Positions 25,866-33,034 of a DNA stretch of 64,000 nt are shown one piece after another. Position numbers and translations under genes: made by a program. The stretch's first letter is position 1. Every line of letters begins with the position of its first letter. The DNA lies in assembly GCA_009861545.1 (NCBI GenBank), contig VXME01000115.1, forward strand, positions 1-64,000, written 5' to 3'. The notes beneath the pieces were generated by a model that saw only the letters and a program-made list of their open reading frames with translations, ran no database searches and was not told the DNA's origin. Origin of the DNA: Acidobacteriota bacterium. GTDB taxonomy: Bacteria; Acidobacteriota; Vicinamibacteria; Vicinamibacterales; UBA8438.

Positions 25866-26777
25866 TCAGCGCTTCCGCAGGCGGCGGTCGGCCAGGAAGT
25901 CGACCACCTGGTGATGGAACCGCTCGGCGTCGGCGCCCAGCCGCAGCACCTCAAGGCCGAGGCCCACCGCCTGCGCTTCCACCCCATCCTGCCACGCCGC
26001 CACCCGCTCTGCGAGCCGGCGCACGTCCTCCGCCGACAGCAGCCGCGACTCGCCCGTCTCGACGTCGCAGCCCTCGACCCAGCCCGCCGACAGCTCCGGC
26101 AGCTCGAAGGCATGGCGGCTGTCGATCAGCACCACGAACACGTCGTGGGTCGCGTTCAGCGCCAGCAGCTCCTCGAGCAACGGCTCCGTGTCCTCGAAGA
26201 GAAAGTCCGACACCACCGGCACCATCGACGGCTTGCGCAGCAGGCCGAGAAAGCTGTCGTCGATCCGCCGCGGCTCGTGTGCCGAGCGCTCCAGCACCAG
26301 GTCCTGATACGCCTCCAGGCAGTGGATCGCGTGGTTCCGGCCGACCTGCGGCCGCACCAGCAGCCGCCGCGACCGCGCATCGAACGTGATGAGGCCCACC
26401 CGGTCCTGGAAGAACGCGCCGGCCAGGGCCAGCGTGCCCACGGTCCGGGCGATGACGGAGGCGATCGGCGCGCCCGCGGCCCCACAGCGGGTCGACAGCG
26501 ACGTGTCGGCCACGATGACGAGGCGCGCCGTGCTCTGCTGCTCGAACTCGCGGGTCACCAGCGGGCTGAAGTTGGTCAGGGTCGACTGCGGCCAGTCGAT
26601 CGACGTCAGCCGGTCGCCGGGCTGCCAGTCGCGCAGTCCCGCGAACTCGAACCCCGCGCCCTGGAAGACGCTGGGATGCGCGCCCGCCATGTACTCGCGC
26701 ATGCGCCGCACGATGACCAGCTCGATGTCCTGAACCTCGGTCCAGCTCACGAGCTCGTCGCCGGTGCGGACGCTCAC
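25866..26777 (-). CDS. DUF58 protein, MxaS-like
   Basis: A 303-residue DUF58 protein. The hallmark is EFAGLRDWQPGDRLTSIDWP near residue 45, followed by a VWA-like fold with ARLVIVADTSLST (MIDAS-like DTSLS), and VVSDFLFED later. The GTG start overlaps the MoxR TGA (GTGA). DUF58 proteins are obligate partners of MoxR AAA ATPases. In the mxa operon the corresponding gene is mxaS. It probably acts as an adaptor between the ATPase and the VWA membrane proteins. Confidence 0.9.
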   Translation of the reverse strand: MSVRTGDELVSWTEVQDIELVIVRRMREYMAGAHPSVFQGAGFEFAGLRDWQPGDRLTSIDWPQSTLTNFSPLVTREFEQQSTARLVIVADTSLSTRCGAAGAPIASVIARTVGTLALAGAFFQDRVGLITFDARSRRLLVRPQVGRNHAIHCLEAYQDLVLERSAHEPRRIDDSFLGLLRKPSMVPVVSDFLFEDTEPLLEELLALNATHDVFVVLIDSRHAFELPELSAGWVEGCDVETGESRLLSAEDVRRLAERVAAWQDGVEAQAVGLGLEVLRLGADAERFHHQVVDFLADRRLRKR

Positions 26778-27814
26778 GGGATCGGCACCTGCTCGATGAT
26801 CTCGCCGATGACGGCGTCGACCGAGACCCCCTGACCGGCCGCGTGCGGCGCCAGCCAGACGCGGTGGCCGAGCACGTAGCCGGCCAGGTCCTGCACGTCC
26901 TCCGGGTACACCTCCGCCCGTCCCCGCGCGAGCAGCGCCCACACCTTCACCAGCCGCCCCCAGCAGATCGTCGCGCGCGGCGATCCGCCCAGATCGACGT
27001 AGCGCTCCACCAGCTCCGACGGCGAGCGCCGCCGCCAGTCCGTCTCCTCGTCGTAGGGCCGCGAGGCCGCCACCAGCCGCTGGATGTAGCGGGCGATGGC
27101 GTCGTGCAGAAAGACCCGCTCGGTGATGCTCGACCGCAGCTCGACCACCCGCTCCTTCGACATCAACCCGTCGAGCGATACCTTCTTGAAGTCGAAACCG
27201 ACCAGCCGCTCCTCCTCCTCCGGCGGCAGGTAGCCGATGTTCACCATGATGGCGAAGCGGTCGGTCGCCGCCTCCGACAGGGGGAAGGTCCCCTGCCCCA
27301 GCTCGATCGGGTTCATCGTGGCGATGGCGAAACTGAAGGACGGCAGGCGGTAGGTGTCCTTGCCGACGGTCACCGTGCGGTCCTGCAGACCCTCCAGAAA
27401 CGCGCTCTGCGACTTCAGCGGGATGCGGTTGATCTCGTCGAGCAGGATCACCTCGGCCGAGGCCAGCGGACCGAACTCGGTGATGAACTGCCCGGTCGCC
27501 GGATTGATCATCTGGAAGCCGATCACCTCGGTCGGCTGCAGGTCCGCGCGGCCCTGCAGGCGCGCGAACTTCGCGCCGCTGATGGCGGCCAGGATCACGC
27601 CGAAGAACGTCTTGCCCACTCCCGGCACGCCGCGCAACAGCAGGTTGCCGGCGTTGACCTGCCGGTTCTCATCGGCATCGTACGTGGTCGGGATCTCCGA
27701 CAGCAGGACGGTGTTGGCCAGCACCTTCTCGCGCTCGTAGCCGACGAGCGCCTTGGCGCCCTCGGCGACGATCGCAGCGTGGAAATCGATGGCCTCCTGC
27801 AGATCCGCGTGCAT
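26774..27814 (-). CDS. MoxR-family AAA ATPase, MxaR-like
   Basis: A 346-residue AAA+ ATPase: Walker A GVPGVGKT at residues 62-69, Walker B VILLDEINR at 122-130 and sensor ATMNPIELGQGTFPLSEAATDRF, the classical MoxR segment. It is the first gene of the six-gene operon and shows no strong promoter in the 130 bases before it. MoxR proteins act as chaperone-like machines that mature metal- or cofactor-containing enzymes; in methylotrophs MxaR works with MxaS, A, C, K and L. This one is the anchor for reading the cluster as mxa-type rather than Bat-type, because of the gene order. Confidence 0.93.
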   Translation of the reverse strand: MHADLQEAIDFHAAIVAEGAKALVGYEREKVLANTVLLSEIPTTYDADENRQVNAGNLLLRGVPGVGKTFFGVILAAISGAKFARLQGRADLQPTEVIGFQMINPATGQFITEFGPLASAEVILLDEINRIPLKSQSAFLEGLQDRTVTVGKDTYRLPSFSFAIATMNPIELGQGTFPLSEAATDRFAIMVNIGYLPPEEEERLVGFDFKKVSLDGLMSKERVVELRSSITERVFLHDAIARYIQRLVAASRPYDEETDWRRRSPSELVERYVDLGGSPRATICWGRLVKVWALLARGRAEVYPEDVQDLAGYVLGHRVWLAPHAAGQGVSVDAVIGEIIEQVPIP

Positions 27815-27919
27815 CTCTGCGTGTGATCCTAGCAGTCGTGAACGCCGGGCAGACGCGCTTTCAGCGCGGGACGGAGTCGTGTCCGCTCACGACACAGGTA
27901 CCTGTCCCGCCCCGCCGTG

Positions 27920-27925
27920 TATAAT
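27920..27925 (+). promoter_or_regulatory. -10 element of the tRNA-Glu promoter
   Basis: A perfect TATAAT lies 21 bases before the mature 5' end of tRNA-Glu, right where a short leader would begin. A consensus -35 is not evident 17 bases upstream. Confidence 0.6.
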
Positions 27926-27946
27926 TCTCTGTTCTGCTTCCCGGAC

Positions 27947-28022
27947 GTCCCCATCGTCCAGAGGCCTAGGATCCAGCCCTTTCAAGGCTGAGACACGGGT
28001 TCGAATCCCGTTGGGGACGCCA
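27947..28022 (+). tRNA. tRNA-Glu (anticodon TTC)
   Basis: A 76-base tRNA. The acceptor GTCCCCA pairs with TGGGGAC, followed by discriminator G and an encoded CCA. The anticodon stem CAGCC/GGCTG encloses the loop CTTTCAA, giving anticodon TTC. The T arm carries GGTTCGAATCC. All stems pair, so the gene looks functional. A 10-base piece overlapping its 3' end, GGGACGCCAC, recurs at 28071-28080. Confidence 0.97.
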
Positions 28023-28180
28023 CCCTGCCACCAATAAATTCTTTATTCGTAGCAACTTTCGGGACGCCACGAGCAAGAGGTGGAATTGAGCGGGGACCCC
28101 TGCGAGACTGACGGGACACGACCAGAGCGGGTCGGACGGGCGCGATTCTCCGCCAATTCTTGCGGTGATAGGATGGAACC

Positions 28181-28345
28181 ATGTTGGACGTGAACATCGT
28201 CGAGCTACTGACGCTGGCGACGTCGCTGGTGGCCGCGATCGGCGTGCTGGTGGTAAACGCGAAGCTCGACAAGCTGGCCGGCAAGGTGGCGACCCTTGAG
28301 GCCGGCCACCACGCGCACGTCAACGCGCCCGGCCTGCACCACTAG
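28181..28345 (+). CDS. 54-residue membrane mini-protein, hypothetical
   Basis: A small reading frame preceded by ATAGGA. The product has one hydrophobic helix (IVELLTLATSLVAAIGVLVV), a short heptad-like helix (NAKLDKLAGKVATLE) and a His-rich tail (GHHAHV and LHH). The regular pattern of a helix plus amphipathic coil, not random composition, argues for a real gene. It resembles in design, though not in sequence, the 67-residue protein at 30936. No family recognised. Confidence 0.5.
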   Translation: MLDVNIVELLTLATSLVAAIGVLVVNAKLDKLAGKVATLEAGHHAHVNAPGLHH

Positions 28346-28747
28346 ACCGCAACAAGCCGCAGACGGCGCGGGGCGTTCCCAAGCGGCCTGAGGGTGCAGC
28401 CGTGGAGGGCGAGCAGCCCGGCATCCCATCTGTGATTGAGCCGGTGGCCGATCGGCTTCCACCGGATCGTCCCGCCTCGGCCGTCAACGCTTCCGCGGCA
28501 CACGCTGCCCGCGGTCGCCATCGCCAAACCAGCCGGAGGTGTCCGTCTCTCGACACGCGGCCGATGACCGGGCGGCCGGGGCGGAGCGGGGCGAGACGAA
28601 GTGTTCCCTGCCGACCCGTCGCCACCGCCGCCGCTGCGCGCGGAAGCGTTCCACGACCGACCTGCGGCTCTCGCCATCCCGAGCCGGCGGGGCGTCAGAT
28701 GGGCGATCTCCTTGTCGTGGCGCGTGATGGCCACCGTCTCGCCGCTT
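28346..28747 (-). pseudogene. Decayed Phd/PIN-type toxin-antitoxin remnant (tentative)
   Basis: The 402 bases between the mini-protein and the beta-propeller gene hold no intact gene. On the minus strand at about 28690-28743 one frame reads SGETVAITRHDKEIAHLTP, which matches the core of Phd/YefM-type antitoxins. A second frame just after reads VVERFRAQRRRWRRV, like their C-terminal helix, implying a frameshift. Further along (28343-28475) LNHRWDAGLLALHGCTL resembles the last part of PIN-domain toxins. No start codon and several frame changes remain. The antitoxin core is the reliable piece; the PIN tail is weak. Confidence 0.35.
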
Positions 28748-29752
28748 CTACGGCGCAAGTTCCTGGCGTGGGAACCGGGCGATCCCGTAGCTGCCCCTGA
28801 TCCCGCCGATCCAGATCTCGTCGTTCGCCTCGATGGCCACGGTGCCGACCTGGAAGAACTCGTTTCCCTTGTAGTCCACCAGTTGCCGGACCTCGAACGT
28901 CGTCGGATCGACCTCGGCCACGCGCGCGGCCGACAGCTCACAAGGATCGAGGTCCCCGCACTGGGTCAGGTGACCGGCGACGATGACCTGGCCGGTGGGT
29001 CCCCAGCGCACGTTGTCGACGTTGAAGCCAACCGGAATCCGGTCGACGCGCGGCGGACTCTGGCCGCGTGACAGCCGCACCAGCGCCCGATCGCTCCAGC
29101 CCCCGATGTAGAACCACTGCCCGTCTTCCGAGGACACGAGACCGTTGGGACCGGGCATCCGGCTGCCGGGCACTTCGACCCAGCCCGTCGTGGGATGCCA
29201 TTCCCAGAGCTCCCCGCCTGCGCGGTCGAAGTTCGTCGCGCCGAGATAGCCGTCGGGCAGCGCCGTAATGGAGTTGATGCGGGCGGTGCCCTCCGGCGCC
29301 GGAATGCATCCGATCCACTTCATCGTGGGAACGGCGCCGCCGACATCCAGCGCAAAGACCTCGATGGCCTCGCGCGCGCCGTGACCGACGACGTAGAGGG
29401 TATGCACATCGCCGCCGCCCTCCCGCAGGGTCAGTCCGTGCGGCTGGAACACGTCGTTCGGACCGGGGCAGGCGCTGTAGGTATCGCGGTCGTGCTCCGG
29501 CGGCAACGCTCCCGCGGGAAAGATCTCCTGGGCGCTGTGATCACCAAGGTTCACCGCGTAGACGGGACCTTCCGAAGCGGAGTATCGCCCCGATGCGATT
29601 ACCCAGGGGGCGTCCGGAACCCGGTAGAGGTCTTCCGGATTGGTCGTGCCGCAGACGAAATTCACATCTCCGGCGGGTTCGCAGGTCTGGGCGTCGAGCG
29701 GGTCGCCGACAAAAGCCAACACCGACGCGAGGAATACGAGCACTCGCAACAC
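28748..29752 (-). CDS. Exported beta-propeller protein (SMP-30/gluconolactonase-like)
   Basis: A 334-residue protein with a signal peptide (cleavage near PLDAQ) and repeated beta-blade segments: LYRVPDAPWVIAS, VFQPHGLTLREGGGDVHTLYVVGHG, INSITALPDGYLGATNFD, GPNGLVSSEDGQWFYIGGW and GFNVDNVRWGPTGQVIVAGH. The PNGL and FNVDN elements resemble the calcium and active-site loops of SMP-30/paraoxonase-type six-bladed propellers. Four cysteines are available for disulfides (such as CEPAG and FVCG near the N-terminus). A lactonase or esterase activity is plausible, but the substrate is unknown. Confidence 0.75.
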   Translation of the reverse strand: MLRVLVFLASVLAFVGDPLDAQTCEPAGDVNFVCGTTNPEDLYRVPDAPWVIASGRYSASEGPVYAVNLGDHSAQEIFPAGALPPEHDRDTYSACPGPNDVFQPHGLTLREGGGDVHTLYVVGHGAREAIEVFALDVGGAVPTMKWIGCIPAPEGTARINSITALPDGYLGATNFDRAGGELWEWHPTTGWVEVPGSRMPGPNGLVSSEDGQWFYIGGWSDRALVRLSRGQSPPRVDRIPVGFNVDNVRWGPTGQVIVAGHLTQCGDLDPCELSAARVAEVDPTTFEVRQLVDYKGNEFFQVGTVAIEANDEIWIGGIRGSYGIARFPRQELAP

Positions 29753-29864
29753 GGCACACCTCCATCCTTTCGTGACGCCCCGAAGTATACCAACGCGCGC
29801 CGGCTCGCCGGCCGGCGACCACCCGACGTCGCCGGCGGGATGGGCCGTTCCGAGCCCGATCCGG

Positions 29865-30770
29865 TCAGCGTGCGCCTTCGCGGATCACGTCCGCCGACGG
29901 CCCCCGCACGTCCCAGACCACACCGAGCCACGACAGCAGCACGACGCCGTAGTGGGTGAAGTCGACCTCCCACCAGTAGAACCCCTGGCGCTCGGAGGCC
30001 GGGTAGCGGTGGTGGTTGTTGTGCCAGCCCTCGCCGGCCGTCACCAGAGCGAGCCAGAAGCTGTTGCGGCTGGCGTCGTTCGTCTCGTAGCGGCGGCTGC
30101 CGAGGCAATGGCCGATCGAGTTGACGGCGAAGGTGACGTGGTAGAGCAGCGTGGTGCTGCAGAACAGCGCCACCACGACGAGCTGCCCGCCGCTCACGCC
30201 CAGCCCCGGGTAGGCGGCGCCGAGCCAGTGACCGAGTCCGAAGAGCGCGACGCCCAGAATCACCGGTGCGACGTAGTGGTGCTCGTCGAGCCAGCGCAGC
30301 TCCGGGAACTTCGCGAAGTCGCGGATCCACTCGACCCGCGTCCGATCGTTGCCGGCGGCCATGATCCAGCCGGCATGCGCCCACAGGATCCCCTTGACGC
30401 CGGGCGGATGGACGTCCTGCGCCGTGTCCGAGTGCCGGTGGTGCCAGCGGTGGTGCCCACCCCACCAGAGCGGCCCGCGCTGCGCGGCCGAGGCGCCGAG
30501 CCACGCCAGCACGAACTGGAACGCGCGGCTCGTCTTGAACGCCCGGTGGCAGAAGTAGCGGTGGTAGCCGGCGGTCAGCCCGAACATCCTTGCGAACAGC
30601 GTCACCAGGCCGATGGCGACGGCTGTGCCGGAGACGCCGGTCCAGAGCACCAGCAGGCAGGCGAGCTGGATGGCGAGGAACGGCACGTTCCTGAGCCACT
30701 GGATCCGCTCGGGATCGAACGCTTCGGCGGCGACAGGTCCGACAGTCCGGGTCACGCTTGCATCCGACAC
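29865..30770 (-). CDS. Acyl-CoA desaturase (fatty acid desaturase, stearoyl-CoA type)
   Basis: A 301-residue membrane di-iron enzyme with all three histidine boxes: HRYFCH at 70-75, HHRWHH at 106-111 and HNNHH at 250-254 inside GWHNNHHRYP. The four helices are placed in two pairs around the boxes as in delta-9 desaturases. It introduces a double bond into acyl chains using oxygen and an electron donor. The GTG at 30770 is preceded by AAGGGAGAG at suitable distance and is preferred to a GTG 36 bases upstream. No partner ferredoxin or reductase gene is adjacent. Confidence 0.93.
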   Translation of the reverse strand: MSDASVTRTVGPVAAEAFDPERIQWLRNVPFLAIQLACLLVLWTGVSGTAVAIGLVTLFARMFGLTAGYHRYFCHRAFKTSRAFQFVLAWLGASAAQRGPLWWGGHHRWHHRHSDTAQDVHPPGVKGILWAHAGWIMAAGNDRTRVEWIRDFAKFPELRWLDEHHYVAPVILGVALFGLGHWLGAAYPGLGVSGGQLVVVALFCSTTLLYHVTFAVNSIGHCLGSRRYETNDASRNSFWLALVTAGEGWHNNHHRYPASERQGFYWWEVDFTHYGVVLLSWLGVVWDVRGPSADVIREGAR

Positions 30771-30889
30771 GTGGGCACTCTCCCTTCGCGCGCTTGCGGA
30801 GCGCACAAGCGCCGGATTTTATCGCATCCATCGCCCCGCCGTTCCCGTTCGGCCCCATCCGGGGGAGCATCCGAACAACCGGGACCGAG

Positions 30890-30895
30890 TACAAT
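30890..30895 (+). promoter_or_regulatory. Candidate -10 element for the 67-residue protein gene
   Basis: TACAAT (5 of 6) lies 40 bases before the ATG at 30936 in the divergent gap after the desaturase start. There is no clear -35. Confidence 0.3.
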
Positions 30896-30935
30896 CAACG
30901 AGTCGACGCTGTACCCGTCAGGCAGGATCGCAAAC

Positions 30936-31139
30936 ATGGCCGTCATGCTGTCCGAGACATACGAAGCCTTCAAGGAGGCGGGCGCCTCCGACGCGCGGGC
31001 GCGCGCCGCCGCCGAGGAAATCGCCGCGTTCGAGTCTCGGCTCATTCGCGTGGAGACGAAGCTGAACATGGTACTCAGCGGTACCGTGGCACTGATTGTG
31101 GGCATGATCACCCTTGTAATCCGCTCCTTCATCAGTTGA
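30936..31139 (+). CDS. Small coiled-coil protein with C-terminal membrane helix
   Basis: A 67-residue protein. An alpha-helical, Ala/Glu-rich N-terminal half (SETYEAFKEAGASDARARAA and the following IAAFESRLIRVETK) ends in one transmembrane helix (GTVALIVGMITLVIRSFIS). The architecture, coil then membrane tail with lysine at the interface, is like the small DUF1640/CCDC90-like proteins seen in many bacteria. The ATG at 30936 is preferred as the frame is otherwise open far upstream. No specific function can be given. Confidence 0.7.
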   Translation: MAVMLSETYEAFKEAGASDARARAAAEEIAAFESRLIRVETKLNMVLSGTVALIVGMITLVIRSFIS

Positions 31140-31152
31140 GTCGAAGGACGCG

Positions 31153-31521
31153 ATGTGCGACGATGGTGCCATGCTGCGGACCGGACGCCGACAGGTAGTC
31201 GCCGCCGCCGGCTGCGTCCTGCTGGCGACCATCGTCTTGTGCCCGCTGATGGCGACCGCGGCGGCCGTGCCCGCGGCATCCAGTTGTCACGATCGGCCTC
31301 AGGATCACCACGGCGACACCTCTGCCGCGTTCACCTGCTGCGCCACCGTCGTCGTGAAGCCATCCGTGCAGGCGGCCCATGAAGGCGACGCGGCTCTGCC
31401 GCCCGCTCTCGAGGGCGAGCGGCACGCCGCACCGTACACGGCGGGGTGGCTCGCCGACCATCCGCGGCCCCAAGCCGTCTCGCCGCCGCTGTTCCTGCGG
31501 CACGCCTCTCTGCTGCTCTGA
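31153..31521 (+). CDS. Small exported Cys/His-rich protein before metal efflux operon
   Basis: A 122-residue protein with a hydrophobic signal segment (VAAAGCVLLATIVLCPLMATA) and a mature region with CHDRPQDHHGDTS and TCCATVVVK. The histidine and cysteine clusters are potential metal ligands. It sits 166 bases before the CusCBA-type operon on the same strand. Similar short Cys/His-rich exported proteins often precede copper or silver efflux genes. No named family recognised. Start may also be the ATG seven codons in (MLRTGRRQVV). Confidence 0.55.
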   Translation: MCDDGAMLRTGRRQVVAAAGCVLLATIVLCPLMATAAAVPAASSCHDRPQDHHGDTSAAFTCCATVVVKPSVQAAHEGDAALPPALEGERHAAPYTAGWLADHPRPQAVSPPLFLRHASLLL

Positions 31522-31687
31522 TCGTCCGTCTCCGTCACGCCCGCCGTCTTTCCGCCCGAGCGCGCCGGTTCGGCGCACGTCCGCGTGCCGCCGCGACCGG
31601 GTTCCCGCACACCGGAACGGTCGTGGGGACCACGCCCGGCGGACAACCGATGCCGCCTCGAACACGAGGAAAACCGGGGACGATCAC

Positions 31688-33034
31688 ATGCACGCATCTC
31701 TACCGCGGCGCCGCACCGCCCGACTCGCGGCCGCCCTGATCGCCGCAAGCCTGCTCTCGGCCCTCGCCGCCGCCCAGCCGGCAGCCCCGGAGGACACGCT
31801 CGACTTCTACGCCGTCGCGCCGGATCTGCGCCACTACGTGGCCGGGGCGGTGGAGCGCAACCCGACGGTCCTCGAGGCGCAGGCGCGCTACGAGGCCGCC
31901 CGGCAGCAAGTGCCGCAGGTTACCGCCCTGCCCGACCCCGTGATCAACTTCACCCAGGCCCTGCGCAGCGTGGAAACCCGCGTCGGCCCGCAGCTCAACA
32001 GCGTCACGCTGACCCAGGCCTTTCCGTGGTTCGGCACCCTGGAGCTGCGGGGCCGGGTCGCCGTGCTGGAGGCGACGGCCCTGCTTCACCACTACGAAGC
32101 GAAACGCCGGGACGTGGTCGCGCGGGTCAAGGAGGCCTACTACGACCTGGGCTACGTCGACGCCGCGCTCGGTCTCGCCGGCGAGGAGCAGTCGTTGCTC
32201 GAGCACTACGAGACGCTGGCCAGCGCCCGCTACGCCACCGGCCAGGGCCTGCAGCAGGCCGTGATCCGGCTGCAGGCGGAGATCAGCCTCGTAGTCGACC
32301 GGCGATACGCCCTCGAGCGGCAGCGCGCTGCGCTCACGACGCACCTCAACACGCTGCTCGACCGCCCCGCCGAGGAGCCGGTTCCCATAGTGCCTCCCCC
32401 GACCCGACCCGCTGTCGAGGTCGACCGGGAGCAGCTCTACCGCCTGGGGGAGCGGCACCGCCGCGAGCTGCGGGCGGCGAGCGCGCGCATCGAGGGCAGC
32501 GAGCAGGCCATCGAGCTGGCGGAGATGCATGCCCGGCCGGGCTTCACCGCCAGCGTGGGCGTGACCAACGTCGGCCGCCGCGACGATCGCGCCGGTCTGC
32601 CGCTGCCGCCGGACAACGGCAGGAACGCCGTCACCCTCTCCGTGGGGGCATCGCTGCCGCTCTGGAGCGCCCGCTACCGGGCCGGCGTCGAGCAGGCGAA
32701 CGACGAGTTGCGGGCGTACACCCGGCAGCGGGCGGCGGCGCGCAACGCCATGGAGATGGAGGTCCAGGAGGCGGTCGTCCGGCTGGAGACCCTGGACCGG
32801 CAGATCGACCTGCTCGACACCGTGCTGATCCCGCAGACCGAGGAGGCGCTGCGCGCCACCGAGACCGCGTACGAGACGGGGCAGCTCGGCGTCCTCGAGC
32901 TGCTCGACAGCGAGCGCACGCTGATCGACGTGCGCACGATGCGCGCGCGCTACCTGTCGGACCTCCTCATCGCGCTCACCGCCCTCGAACGCGCGATCGG
33001 CACGCGGGTGCCGCTCACCGGGAGAACGCCATGA
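31688..33034 (+). CDS. TolC-family outer membrane factor (CusC-like)
   Basis: A 448-residue outer-membrane channel protein with a signal peptide (cleavage near LAAAQP), two repeats of the TolC helical hairpin domain, the typical AVERNPTVLEAQARYEAAR opening and YETGQLGVLELLDSERTLIDVR late segment. It is the outer-membrane part of the tripartite pump, and its TGA overlaps the ATG of the adaptor gene. No lipobox is seen, unlike E. coli CusC. Upstream bases show GAGGA about 18 bases before the ATG, so a strong ribosome site is not evident. Confidence 0.9.
   Translation: MHASLPRRRTARLAAALIAASLLSALAAAQPAAPEDTLDFYAVAPDLRHYVAGAVERNPTVLEAQARYEAARQQVPQVTALPDPVINFTQALRSVETRVGPQLNSVTLTQAFPWFGTLELRGRVAVLEATALLHHYEAKRRDVVARVKEAYYDLGYVDAALGLAGEEQSLLEHYETLASARYATGQGLQQAVIRLQAEISLVVDRRYALERQRAALTTHLNTLLDRPAEEPVPIVPPPTRPAVEVDREQLYRLGERHRRELRAASARIEGSEQAIELAEMHARPGFTASVGVTNVGRRDDRAGLPLPPDNGRNAVTLSVGASLPLWSARYRAGVEQANDELRAYTRQRAAARNAMEMEVQEAVVRLETLDRQIDLLDTVLIPQTEEALRATETAYETGQLGVLELLDSERTLIDVRTMRARYLSDLLIALTALERAIGTRVPLTGRTP

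Noticed and set aside
21671-27814. Bat (aerotolerance) operon instead of mxa-type operon
   Set aside because: Bat operons have MoxR, DUF58, BatA, BatB and TPR/BatD order; here a signal-bearing membrane protein separates DUF58 from the first VWA and a small membrane protein separates the two VWAs, as in mxa.
29640-30935. Long N-terminal extension of the 67-residue protein frame
   Set aside because: It runs antisense across the desaturase gene; only the last part from the ATG at 30936 looks like a real protein.
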